Part shown: piece after piece, positions 1 through 8,301 of the stretch
Layout: the number at the start of each line of letters is the position of its first letter
Position numbering within the stretch: position 1 is the stretch's first letter
Source of the DNA: Fibrobacteria bacterium GUT307
GTDB lineage: Bacteria > Fibrobacterota > Fibrobacteria > Fibrobacterales > Fibrobacteraceae
Length of the DNA stretch: 39,248 bases
NCBI GenBank assembly: GCA_001462235.1
Contig: LIUI01000092.1
Location: 1 to 39,248 of the forward strand
Reading direction: 5' to 3'
The notes under the pieces: model-generated
Database searches by the model: none
What the model saw: only the letters and a program-made list of their open reading frames with translations
Told to the model about the DNA's origin: nothing
Program-made: the position numbers and the translations under genes

Positions 1-164
1 AAAAAACGTATATCATAACGCTTCTCTATTTCTTCGCATATTTCCTTTAGCCCTAAATCTACATCCTCGCTAAATACTACACGCCGATATTTCGCTGGAC
101 ACACGAAATGATACAATAATACACTCACATTGTGTGATTTATGAATATATTCGCTCTCTGCCAT
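1..164 (-). CDS. tnpA: IS200/IS605-family Y1 transposase, 3' end outside window (partial)
   Basis: Translated by hand on the minus strand from ATG at 164; 'YHFVCPAKYRRVVF' is the conserved N-terminal Y1 transposase block. Not in the supplied ORF list because it is truncated. Confidence 0.8.
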   Translation of the reverse strand, partial: MAESEYIHKSHNVSVLLYHFVCPAKYRRVVFSEDVDLGLKEICEEIEKRYDIRF

Positions 165-200
165 ACCCTAAGTTACTAATTTCGCAGCAGAGCTGCGGGG
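1..200 (-). mobile_element. IS200/IS605-family element, terminal part only (continues past the window start)
   Basis: Minus-strand reading from 164 gives MAESEYIHKSHNVSVLLYHFVCPAKYRRVVFSEDVDLGLKEICEEIEKRYDIRF, typical of the N-terminus of Y1 (TnpA) transposases. A hairpin CGCAG-cagag-CTGCG lies just upstream at 183-197. The outer boundary (~200) is approximate. Confidence 0.7.
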
Positions 201-532
201 AATTAGACCCGAAGAGATTAAATTTAATAAAAAATGAGTGGGGAAAAGGAATAATTGAATTTACACCACTTATATGTATGATGTATATCGGCGTTTATTT
301 TTATGATCGGTCATCATCAATTGATGACATCCTTCTTTTTTTTGCAGATTATCTAGTAAAATCTAGAAAGAAAAAATCTAGAGAAGATGCTACTTTGTTC
401 TTGGAAAAACACATAAAGTATTTAACAGAATTAAACAAAAAAGGTAAGAGCAGATTAAGTATACCAGAAAAGGGACTTAAAGAAGAAAATACATTGCATG
501 ATGGCATTGTAGAAATGCAAAGGGAGTTATAA
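134..532 (+). pseudogene. Uncharacterised protein, probably 5'-truncated or fused by the IS insertion
   Basis: The ORF's first residues are antisense to the tnpA start region, and no convincing internal ATG follows the IS hairpin. The remainder is continuous and ends 2 nt before the VirD4-like gene. Confidence 0.4.
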
Positions 533-534
533 TC

Positions 535-2502
535 ATGGAACATGAAGCAAGATTTGAGCAAAGAGAAGATTTCTTTAAATCTTTTTCAAAATATAGTTTA
601 CGTACCGAAATGTTTTTCAAGAAAAAAGATGACGGAGTTCCGTTAGATGGAAACGGAGGTGCCCCTTTGGCTTGGCGCGAAGAAGATAAGACGATTTTTA
701 TAGATGCATCCGATTCCCACACTTTAGTTATAGGATCAACGGGTTCTAAAAAAAGCCGTCTGTTTGTTATGCCGACAGTCAAATTATTGGGATATGCGGG
801 CGAGTCTATTGTTGTAACTGATCCAAAAGGTGAAATTTACGACAGAACCGCTTCCGATCTGCTTAAAAACGACTATAAAATAACGGTAATAAATCTGCGT
901 ACCCCAAGAGAAGGACATTCGTGGAACCCTTTGTATATACCATATATATTTTATTGTCATGGACAGATGGCTAAAGCCTATGAGTTTGTTAATGACATAG
1001 GGACAAATTTAATGTTGGCGGAAACAAGCGTACAGGATCCATATTGGGACAATGCTGCAAGTGATTTATTCCTTGGATTAACATTGCTATTGTTCCATAT
1101 CTGCAAAGAGAATAATTTACCGCCCGAAATGGTAAATATAAGTAACCTATTAAAGTTAAGAAGAAAAATGTTTTCTGAATATATGAAATTATCCGATTTT
1201 ATGAATTTGCCAATAGGAAAATACATTAAAAATGATGAGATAATAGAAGCTAGCTTAACAGGAAGTCTTGGCAATGCAGAAAAGACTCAACAAAATATCA
1301 TTAGTTTATTCGACAGCAAAATGCGTGTTTTTATTATTCAACCGGAATTATCTCAGATGCTATCCAGAGGTAACCCTATATTGAATTCGGTTGGGCAGGA
1401 AAAAACGGCTGTTTTTCTCATCATGCCTGATGAAAAAACAAGTTATCATAAACTCGTATCAGTCTTTATTAAACAGAGTTATGAGTATTTTATATATCAA
1501 GCCCAAGGGCTTCCGAACAAGAAAATGCCTGTGAGAATCAATTATATTTTGGACGAGTTCTCCTCTCTCCCGACCATTGAAGATTTTCCGTCGATGATTT
1601 CTGCTGCACGGAGCCGTAACATAAGATTTAATTTGATTATCCAAAGTCAACATCAGCTTGAACAGCGTTATGATAAGGAAGCTGAGACGATTAAAGCTAA
1701 TTGTGCAAACTTGGTTTTTTTAACTAGCCGTGAATTGCCATTATTACAAGACCTGTCTGCGCTATGCGGACTTCGTGCGAGTGGTAAACCGTTAATATCT
1801 GTTCATGAATTGCAGCTATTTAACAAAGAAAAAGGAGAAGTGCTTATATTAAGACAACGCTTCAGGGCATTCAGAGGGTATCTTCCGGACATTAAAGAGT
1901 ATGATAAAGATGAATATGTTAAAGCTGAATTGCCAATTCAAAAATTAACGTATGATAGTTCAAACCAGGAAAATTTCAACGATCAACTAGATAAAATATT
2001 CGTAAAGTCTTGGCCATCGCGGCAAGAAGGTCCTTATAACACTGCTAAGAATTTAACCGATAATGACATTAATGAACCATCTCCGAAAGGTCAAATTGTT
2101 GATGCAACTGATTCTAATACAGACGACATAGAAAAAAATCTTGAAATAGACAGATCAGCCGAATGTGATGTATTAAAAACATTAATTTTCCCAAAGCTAA
2201 ATGATGATGAATATGAGTTTGCACTTGTAAAATCTGGCGACAGAGTTTTTCTGACAGATAAGGGACTAACATGGAAGCGGCTTGACGTTATTTTTGAATT
2301 GAAAGCACCAGATGTAATTAAAAATCTGGTAGCAATACTAAAGCAATACGGGGCAATAAAACAAGGCTATGAATTTGTTATAGACTTTGATTCTTGGCAT
2401 GATGATTTAGATTTGGAAGACAACGCTGAATTGGATGAAATTAAATTTAGATTATTTGCCTGTGTTTCGTTTATGCTTAATATGAAGGTATTTTATGTCT
2501 AG
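535..2502 (+). CDS. VirD4/TraG-like type IV coupling ATPase, no N-terminal TM, with DUF1828-like C-terminal region
   Basis: P-loop region 'HTLVIGSTGSKKSRLFVMPTVKLLGYAGESIVVTDPKGEIYDRT', Walker B-like 'INYILDEFSSLP', 'AARSRNIRFNLIIQSQHQLEQRY'. C-terminal 'SGDRVFLTDKGLTWKRLDVIFELKAPDVIKNLVAILKQYGA' resembles DUF1828. Confidence 0.85.
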   Translation: MEHEARFEQREDFFKSFSKYSLRTEMFFKKKDDGVPLDGNGGAPLAWREEDKTIFIDASDSHTLVIGSTGSKKSRLFVMPTVKLLGYAGESIVVTDPKGEIYDRTASDLLKNDYKITVINLRTPREGHSWNPLYIPYIFYCHGQMAKAYEFVNDIGTNLMLAETSVQDPYWDNAASDLFLGLTLLLFHICKENNLPPEMVNISNLLKLRRKMFSEYMKLSDFMNLPIGKYIKNDEIIEASLTGSLGNAEKTQQNIISLFDSKMRVFIIQPELSQMLSRGNPILNSVGQEKTAVFLIMPDEKTSYHKLVSVFIKQSYEYFIYQAQGLPNKKMPVRINYILDEFSSLPTIEDFPSMISAARSRNIRFNLIIQSQHQLEQRYDKEAETIKANCANLVFLTSRELPLLQDLSALCGLRASGKPLISVHELQLFNKEKGEVLILRQRFRAFRGYLPDIKEYDKDEYVKAELPIQKLTYDSSNQENFNDQLDKIFVKSWPSRQEGPYNTAKNLTDNDINEPSPKGQIVDATDSNTDDIEKNLEIDRSAECDVLKTLIFPKLNDDEYEFALVKSGDRVFLTDKGLTWKRLDVIFELKAPDVIKNLVAILKQYGAIKQGYEFVIDFDSWHDDLDLEDNAELDEIKFRLFACVSFMLNMKVFYV

Positions 2503-2557
2503 TACAAGATGCATATACGAGTGCGCCAAATTTTTGATTTAAAAGGAGTAAAATGAT

Positions 2558-3520
2558 ATGAGAGAGAATGTTTCTTTTGTTTCTTTGAGTGAAAAGCTGA
2601 AAGAAATCAAATTGTATGACTATGTGGAGAACAATGAAACCGATGCACTAAAAAACATAGTGGATCAGGTAATATCCAGCAATAGCGTAGAAGGGTCTGC
2701 CGATGACTATTACAATTTAGCTGCTGACTTGGCAAAACTAAATCTAAATAGAGATGCTTGTAGCGTATTGAAACGTGGACTTGACAAGCATAAAGGTTCA
2801 GTAGATTTGCTAGCGACTTATCTATTACTCGGAAAAGATATAGAAGAACTCAGCGAACAACTTGAAAAATATTACAAGACTCTAAACAATATTCCGAATG
2901 AATTGTGGACTTGGCGCGGTTATTCTTTTACTTTAGAGTATCTTAATTCAAAAAAGTTATGCACCACTGACTCTGATGAAATTAGAGACATTGAATATAT
3001 AATTGGCCATCTAATTAAAACCTATTATGAAAGATTCCCTAATAGCGAAAGTCCTTATCTTGCTGAAGCCAAAAGGCACATCGGAACGGATACCGAACAA
3101 GAAAAACGTATACTTGAAAGGGCTATTTCTGAATTAGAATTCTGTCCAGAGTGTTCAATACGATACGCAGATTTATTATTTGACGGCTTATCATCATCAG
3201 ATATCCAGGTCAACAATGATAAGTTCAAAAAAGTGTCTGAGTATTTAAAATATTCAAAACTTCTCAAAGTAAATAGGGATATTGACATTGGATATTCACA
3301 ATACCTACGAGGTCTTTGTTTAACACGGCTTTTAAGCGATAATGATTACAAAAACCACGAAAAGATAAATGAAATATATGAATGTTTTCGTATAGCATGC
3401 GATGAACAAATAATATTAAGAAAAAACTTTACCAAAATCATGGAAAAACATATTAGAGTATTAGAAATTAAAAGCGGTACTAACTTTTCTATGGAGAGTA
3501 TTTATCAAAATAACACTTAA
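2558..3520 (+). CDS. Uncharacterised helical (TPR-like) protein in a cassette with the VirD4-like ATPase
   Basis: 320 aa, AAAAGGAG ribosome-binding site upstream; helical repeat-like pattern ('YYNLAADLAKLNLNRDACSVLKRGLDKHKGSVDLLATYLLL'); same strand as the VirD4-like gene. Confidence 0.6.
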   Translation: MRENVSFVSLSEKLKEIKLYDYVENNETDALKNIVDQVISSNSVEGSADDYYNLAADLAKLNLNRDACSVLKRGLDKHKGSVDLLATYLLLGKDIEELSEQLEKYYKTLNNIPNELWTWRGYSFTLEYLNSKKLCTTDSDEIRDIEYIIGHLIKTYYERFPNSESPYLAEAKRHIGTDTEQEKRILERAISELEFCPECSIRYADLLFDGLSSSDIQVNNDKFKKVSEYLKYSKLLKVNRDIDIGYSQYLRGLCLTRLLSDNDYKNHEKINEIYECFRIACDEQIILRKNFTKIMEKHIRVLEIKSGTNFSMESIYQNNT

Positions 3521-3649
3521 ATGCATGAATCTCAGCAGACTTTATCTATGAAATGCATCGTAGTTATTTTGTTAGCATTTTGTCAATACTTAGCTTAAAT
3601 TTGCTTATGGTATTATTTTTTCTGTAAAACTCAATAATGGCTTCATGAA

Positions 3650-5287
3650 ATGCCCCTAATTCCCTTCGCCTCATTCGCAATCATCTATTCCCTTAGGCAA
3701 CCTCTGGCGCCTCAAAGCTCCGTAATAGCAATTATCCTGCTGATAACGCTAATCACAGCAGCCTTCAAAAACCAACTGAAAATTCCCATAGAAACACTCC
3801 CCTACCTCGCAATGCCCATAATCCTATTCGCCAGCATAAACGAAACGCTTGAATTCGCCTCAGACGACATGATACTATGCTTCTCAATGTTCGCAGCAAC
3901 ACTGCTGGTATTCTCGCAAAAAGAAATCTATGGCAAATGGACGTTCAGAAGCATAATCATCTGCGGAAACATGCACCTAATCATGCAAGTTTTTGGGGTA
4001 ATCATAAACAACGAAAGCATAGCTATAAGAAGCCTTTTTCCTTTGGCAAACGAAATAATGTTCTTTTACATGCTCCTCATGTTCTGCTCAATTTTAATCT
4101 ACTGCAAAGACAGCAATGCTTTTTGGAAAAGATATGCCGCAGCAATCGGAGCTTTAGCTTCTATATCCATCGTAGTAGGGGATGACATTTACACAAAAGT
4201 ACTCAAAATCAGCAGCGAAGATGCTATGGGTATCTGGCTTGGGCTTGGGTGCGGAATTATATTCACAGCTGCCCTGTTCCTGTGGAAAAAACTTAATCTG
4301 CCTAAAAATCTGGGAATATTCTTTGCCGCGTTGATATTCTTGGCATTGATGTTTTCTTCCATAATAGCCGTCAACTCCAATTTCTTCAGCTCAAATTCGC
4401 CGATAGAGGCAACAAGCAGGCTGGACAACTGGCAAGCGGCTTGGAATCTTGTCAAGGAAAAGCCTTTGGGCACTGGCTTTGGTTCCTACTACGCAAACTC
4501 AATGCAGCACTGGCCAACTCTGGAAGAGAGCTACATAAGGCACGGAGCAACGGTTTACACCAGCACGCATAACCAGTACCTTCAAATTTTAACGGAAGTA
4601 GGCTGGCTGGGGTGGATTTATTACTGCGCCCTGTTCGCAGTGCCTTGGTTTGTGTCTATTTTCCGCTATCTCAGAACAGGCAAATTGCACTTTCTGTTCA
4701 TAGCGGGAATGCTCGCCGCCATGCTTTCTGTTATGGAAGTAGCCGAGGCAATGTCCATGTTTGCTTTCATTCAGATAATCCACTGGATATTCCTGCTTTA
4801 CTGCGTGAAAGCCCTGCTGCCATTGCGGACAGAGCAGCGCAGTTTTGCCATAGCGGGCTTAATGCGTAATCTATTCCTCATAATTTTGATTCCCATCTTT
4901 TCTTTTTTGCTTTTTGACAGAGGCAAGCAGCTGTATTCGCACCTTGTCTTTTGGAAATACGGATATATCAAGAACAGCAAAGGGCTGTTTTTGAACATAG
5001 CGTCAATAGACAAATCTTTGGAAATATATCCAAAAAATTCATCCGCTCTTTGGTACCTGGGGCAACTGCACTCGGAGCAAGGGAATTTTGAGGATGCCTT
5101 GAAAGCCATGGATGCCATAGAAGAGATTAGCGGTTATTTCTGGTCGGTCAATCAAAGCCGCGCAGAGATTTACTACAAGATGGGGGATATGGAAAAGGCG
5201 TGCGAGGCGGCGAAGTTTCCCATAGCCCATTTTAACGATATTTGGACTTTGCAATTGAAAGAGAAATTGAGGTGCGGTGGTTATTGA
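3650..5287 (+). CDS. O-antigen ligase / polymerase-like membrane protein with C-terminal TPR
   Basis: Many TM segments; O-antigen ligase-type motif 'RLDNWQAAWNLVKEKPLGTGFGSYYANS...STHNQYLQILTEVGWLGW'; TPR-like C-terminus 'SALWYLGQLHSEQGNFEDALKAMDAIE'. Confidence 0.85.
   Translation: MPLIPFASFAIIYSLRQPLAPQSSVIAIILLITLITAAFKNQLKIPIETLPYLAMPIILFASINETLEFASDDMILCFSMFAATLLVFSQKEIYGKWTFRSIIICGNMHLIMQVFGVIINNESIAIRSLFPLANEIMFFYMLLMFCSILIYCKDSNAFWKRYAAAIGALASISIVVGDDIYTKVLKISSEDAMGIWLGLGCGIIFTAALFLWKKLNLPKNLGIFFAALIFLALMFSSIIAVNSNFFSSNSPIEATSRLDNWQAAWNLVKEKPLGTGFGSYYANSMQHWPTLEESYIRHGATVYTSTHNQYLQILTEVGWLGWIYYCALFAVPWFVSIFRYLRTGKLHFLFIAGMLAAMLSVMEVAEAMSMFAFIQIIHWIFLLYCVKALLPLRTEQRSFAIAGLMRNLFLIILIPIFSFLLFDRGKQLYSHLVFWKYGYIKNSKGLFLNIASIDKSLEIYPKNSSALWYLGQLHSEQGNFEDALKAMDAIEEISGYFWSVNQSRAEIYYKMGDMEKACEAAKFPIAHFNDIWTLQLKEKLRCGGY
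3655..3773 (+). repeat. Diverged direct repeat, copy A (5' part of O-antigen-ligase-like gene)
   Basis: 119 nt aligning without gaps to 5787-5905; both encode LIPF-SFAI-YSL-QPLA-QSS-IAIILLITLITAAFKN. Confidence 0.85.
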
Positions 5288-5360
5288 AAATGGGATGCGG
5301 GTGTGGAGTATAGGCAAATTTTTTCTATATTACAAACAATAACTCCTAACGAGGTGTTTT

Positions 5361-5582
5361 ATGCTTGCAGAAGAAGATGCTTTTATTCCAAAGGGCTGGA
5401 ATACACCGTTTTTCACGAAAACGGCATACCAAAATTATTTAAAAAACGATGAATGTATTCATAATGAAAGAGCTAGACCAAAAGAACAAGATTTTTTTGA
5501 CTGGCTCTTGGAGCACAAAGACCTGCTTGATGTTGGAGCAGACGGAATGACAATGGCAGAAACGTTAAGGGCTTTGAAATAA
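5361..5582 (+). CDS. Small hypothetical protein (73 aa)
   Basis: ATG with GAGG-like RBS; promoter-like TTTTTTCTATATT at 5319-5331. Confidence 0.5.
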   Translation: MLAEEDAFIPKGWNTPFFTKTAYQNYLKNDECIHNERARPKEQDFFDWLLEHKDLLDVGADGMTMAETLRALK

Positions 5583-5586
5583 AAGT

Positions 5587-5661
5587 ATGGCAAACAAACC
5601 AGAAGAATTTCCTCTATTCACAAAACTTGACGAACAAGTTATCGTATTATTGCTGCGATGA
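5587..5661 (+). CDS. Tiny ORF (24 aa, MANKPEEFPLFTKLDEQVIVLLLR), possibly part of a frameshifted gene
   Basis: ATG 5587, TGA 5659-5661 overlapping the ATG (5658) of the next tiny ORF. Confidence 0.25.
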   Translation: MANKPEEFPLFTKLDEQVIVLLLR

Positions 5662-5783
5662 AAAAAATAAATGTTTCAATAAATAGAAGTTACATTCAAA
5701 ATTTATATTATTCATTCCGCTACAGAGATTTAAGCAAAGAATCACTAATGGCAATGGCCGAGACTCTAGTTGAAAACGTTTAA
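5658..5783 (+). CDS. Tiny ORF (41 aa, MKKINVSINRSYIQNLYYSFRYRDLSKESLMAMAETLVENV)
   Basis: ATGA overlap with preceding ORF; C-terminal 'MAMAETL' echoes 'MTMAETL' of the 5361-5582 protein. Confidence 0.3.
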   Translation: MKKINVSINRSYIQNLYYSFRYRDLSKESLMAMAETLVENV

Positions 5784-5970
5784 GTTCCTAATCCCCTTTG
5801 TCTCATTCGCAATCTGCTACTCCCTAAAGCAACCCCTGGCCTTCCAAAGCTCCATAATAGCAATAATCCTGCTAATAACGCTAATCACAGCAGCCTTCAA
5901 AAACCGGATAATTATCGGATGGGGGGATATTGATTTCAAAAAATATTACTATATTGTAATGTATAGGTAG
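5770..5970 (+). pseudogene. Truncated paralogous copy of the O-antigen-ligase-like gene N-terminus
   Basis: MKTFKFLIPFVSFAICYSLKQPLAFQSSIIAIILLITLITAAFKN matches the start of the 3650-5287 protein, then diverges abruptly and stops. Confidence 0.8.
5787..5905 (+). repeat. Diverged direct repeat, copy B
   Basis: Ungapped similarity to 3655-3773, ending sharply after 'gccttcaaaaacc'. Confidence 0.85.
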
Positions 5971-5971
5971 C

Positions 5972-6003
5972 AAAAAAGTATACTTTTTTGTAAAGTATAC
6001 TTT
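5972..6003. promoter_or_regulatory. Two adjacent palindromes, operator-like
   Basis: AAAAAAGTATACTTTTTT (5972-5989) and AAAGTATACTTT (5992-6003), both perfectly self-complementary, followed by AGGAG and ATG at 6022. Confidence 0.55.
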
Positions 6004-6021
6004 GCAAAAAAGGAGCATTTT

Positions 6022-6117
6022 ATGCAATATGTGTATAGAAATCTTTGGCGAACCCTCGAAAAGGGGCTTCATGAAAAGGAAAATATGGTGCTTACGGGAC
6101 CTCGCAGAGTAGGCTAG
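6022..6117 (+). pseudogene. Truncated AAA_14/DUF4143-type ATPase remnant
   Basis: ATG CAA TAT ... gives MQYVYRNLWRTLEKGLHEKENMVLTGPRRVG*, the N-terminus of this ATPase family, stopping inside Walker A (expected GPRxVGKTT). AGGAG RBS at 6011-6015. Confidence 0.65.
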
Positions 6118-6153
6118 CAAGGGCTATGTTTTGAATTTTCTAAATTCCTTCCC

Positions 6154-8301
6154 ATGCCCATAATCTATACGCTCACCGATGAATCCCCACGCCTCGCAAC
6201 AGAAAACCTTTTGCCCATAGCAAAATCATTTGCCAAGGTTGCAGGCATTGAAATAGAAACAAGGGATATTTCTCTCGCGGCCCGCATTCTTGCCGCTTTT
6301 GGCCTTGCCTCAGACGAGCTTGCATATTTAGGCAAACTCACAAAGGAACCAAGCGCAAACATAATAAAACTGCCAAACATCTCTGCAAGCATCCCGCAAA
6401 TAAAAGCCGCAGTTGCAGAGCTTCAATGCAAAGGTTATAAAATTCCAAACTACCCGGAAAATCCGCAGAACACAGATGAGCAAAAAATAAAAGCCATTTA
6501 CGATAAAGTAAAAGGCTCTGCGGTAAACCCCGTGCTAAGGCAAGGCAATTCAGACCGCCGTGCCCCGCTCTCCGTAAAGCAGTATGCAAAAAAACACCCG
6601 CATTCAATGGGTGAATGGAAAAGCGATTTCAAAACCAAAGTTGCCTCAATGAACAGCGGGGATTTTTACGAAAGCGAAAAATCCATAACGCTAAAAGAAA
6701 ATTCCTCTTTTTCAATTGAGTTTATAAATACTCAGGGCACAAAATTTTTATTGAAAAAATCCGCACCGCTTTTGGAAGGTGAAGTTTTGGATGCTTCTGT
6801 TCTTAAGATTAAAGAATTGGAGAGTTTTTTTGAACAGGAATTTGAGAATGCAAAGAAAAATGAAATGGCGGTTTCCGTTCACTTAAAAGCTACCATGATG
6901 AAGGTAAGCGACCCTGTGATGTTTGGAGTTGCATTCAAAACGCTTTTTAAACCACTCTTCAATAAGTTTTCAAATGAATTCACAGAGCTTGGCATAGACC
7001 CAAATAACGGCATTCAAGATTTGCGAAAAAAAATTGCCGGCACTCCAAAAGAAGCAGACATTGAAAACGAAATTCAAAATGTGCTAAAAAACGCTCCAAA
7101 ACTAGCGATGGATTTTAATAGCCCAAGCGACATAATTGTAGATGCCTCAATGCCCGCTTTAATTCGCCGCGCTCCGCAAAATGAGCTTGCCCTTATTCCA
7201 GACCGCTCTTACGCAGGTATTTACGCCGCCGCAATAGATTTTTGCAAAAAGAACGGTGCCTTTAACCCCACAACTATGGGTAGTGTTCCAAATGTGGGTT
7301 TGATGGCAGAGGCCGCAGAAGAATACGGCAGCCACGATAAAACTTTTATTGCAAAAGAAAAGGGAATTATGCAAGCGGTTGATGAGAACAACCAAATTTT
7401 GCTAAAACAAGAAGTTGAAGAAGGCGATATTTTTAGAATGTGCCAAACAAAAGACATCCCCATTCGCAATTGGGTTCATTTGGCATTGGAAAGGGCAAAA
7501 ATAACGCAAAGCCCCGTTGTGTTTTGGCTAGACCCAAAACGTGCACACGACACGGAAATAGAAAAAAAAGTTAAGGACGAACTTTCAAAAGCTAATTTAA
7601 GCGGCTTGGATATCAGCATAAAAAATCCTATTGAAGCAACTTTATTTTCCATGCAAAGGGCAAAAGACGGTTTAGACACAATTTCTGCAACAGGCAATGT
7701 TTTAAGGGATTATTTAACGGATTTATTCCCCATTTTGGAACTCGGAACTTCTGCGAAAATGCTTTCTATTGTTCCGCTTTTAGCTGGCGGCGGAATTTTT
7801 GAAACGGGTGCGGGCGGTTCTGCGCCTAAGCAAGTTGAGCAGTTATTAAAAGAAAATTATTTACGCTGGGATTCGCTCGGGGAATACTTTGCTCTTGCAG
7901 AATCCTTGAATTTTTATTCAAGGCAAACTGAGAACAAAAAAGCGGAAGTTTTGGCAAAAGCCTTAGATCTTGCAAACGGAAGTATTTTGGAACACAACCG
8001 CGTTCCTGCTCGCAAACTTGGCGAACTAGACAACAGAGGCTCACATTTTTACCTAGCTCTCTACTGGGCAACGGAACTCGCAAAGCAAAACGAAGATTTG
8101 GAATTGAAAAGCAAATTTGAACCCTTCGCAAAATATTTAAGCGAAAATGAGCAAAAAATAGTTGCAAAATTGGCAAGCGTGCAAGGACGTGTTGTTGATA
8201 TAGGCGGTTATTATTTGCCAAATGCAGAGAAATTAGCGGCGGTGATGAGGCCTTTTGAATATTCTATTTTTACCGAATGCCCGCAGGAAATTCATTCTTA
8301 A
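6154..8301 (+). CDS. icd: Monomeric NADP-dependent isocitrate dehydrogenase
   Basis: Full-length 715 aa: 'KGSAVNPVLRQGNSDRRAPLSVKQYAKKHPHSMGEW', 'NVGLMAEAAEEYGSHDKTF', 'EGDIFRMCQTKDIPIRNWVHLALERAK', typical of monomeric IDH. Confidence 0.95.
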   Translation: MPIIYTLTDESPRLATENLLPIAKSFAKVAGIEIETRDISLAARILAAFGLASDELAYLGKLTKEPSANIIKLPNISASIPQIKAAVAELQCKGYKIPNYPENPQNTDEQKIKAIYDKVKGSAVNPVLRQGNSDRRAPLSVKQYAKKHPHSMGEWKSDFKTKVASMNSGDFYESEKSITLKENSSFSIEFINTQGTKFLLKKSAPLLEGEVLDASVLKIKELESFFEQEFENAKKNEMAVSVHLKATMMKVSDPVMFGVAFKTLFKPLFNKFSNEFTELGIDPNNGIQDLRKKIAGTPKEADIENEIQNVLKNAPKLAMDFNSPSDIIVDASMPALIRRAPQNELALIPDRSYAGIYAAAIDFCKKNGAFNPTTMGSVPNVGLMAEAAEEYGSHDKTFIAKEKGIMQAVDENNQILLKQEVEEGDIFRMCQTKDIPIRNWVHLALERAKITQSPVVFWLDPKRAHDTEIEKKVKDELSKANLSGLDISIKNPIEATLFSMQRAKDGLDTISATGNVLRDYLTDLFPILELGTSAKMLSIVPLLAGGGIFETGAGGSAPKQVEQLLKENYLRWDSLGEYFALAESLNFYSRQTENKKAEVLAKALDLANGSILEHNRVPARKLGELDNRGSHFYLALYWATELAKQNEDLELKSKFEPFAKYLSENEQKIVAKLASVQGRVVDIGGYYLPNAEKLAAVMRPFEYSIFTECPQEIHS

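Noticed and set aside
4589-5317. Minus-strand ORFs (64, 106, 92 aa) opposite the O-antigen-ligase-like gene
   Set aside because: Antisense to a well-supported multi-TM/TPR protein; no RBS or promoter-like sequence.
7826-8221. 131-aa minus-strand ORF in icd
   Set aside because: Antisense to monomeric isocitrate dehydrogenase; no start signals.
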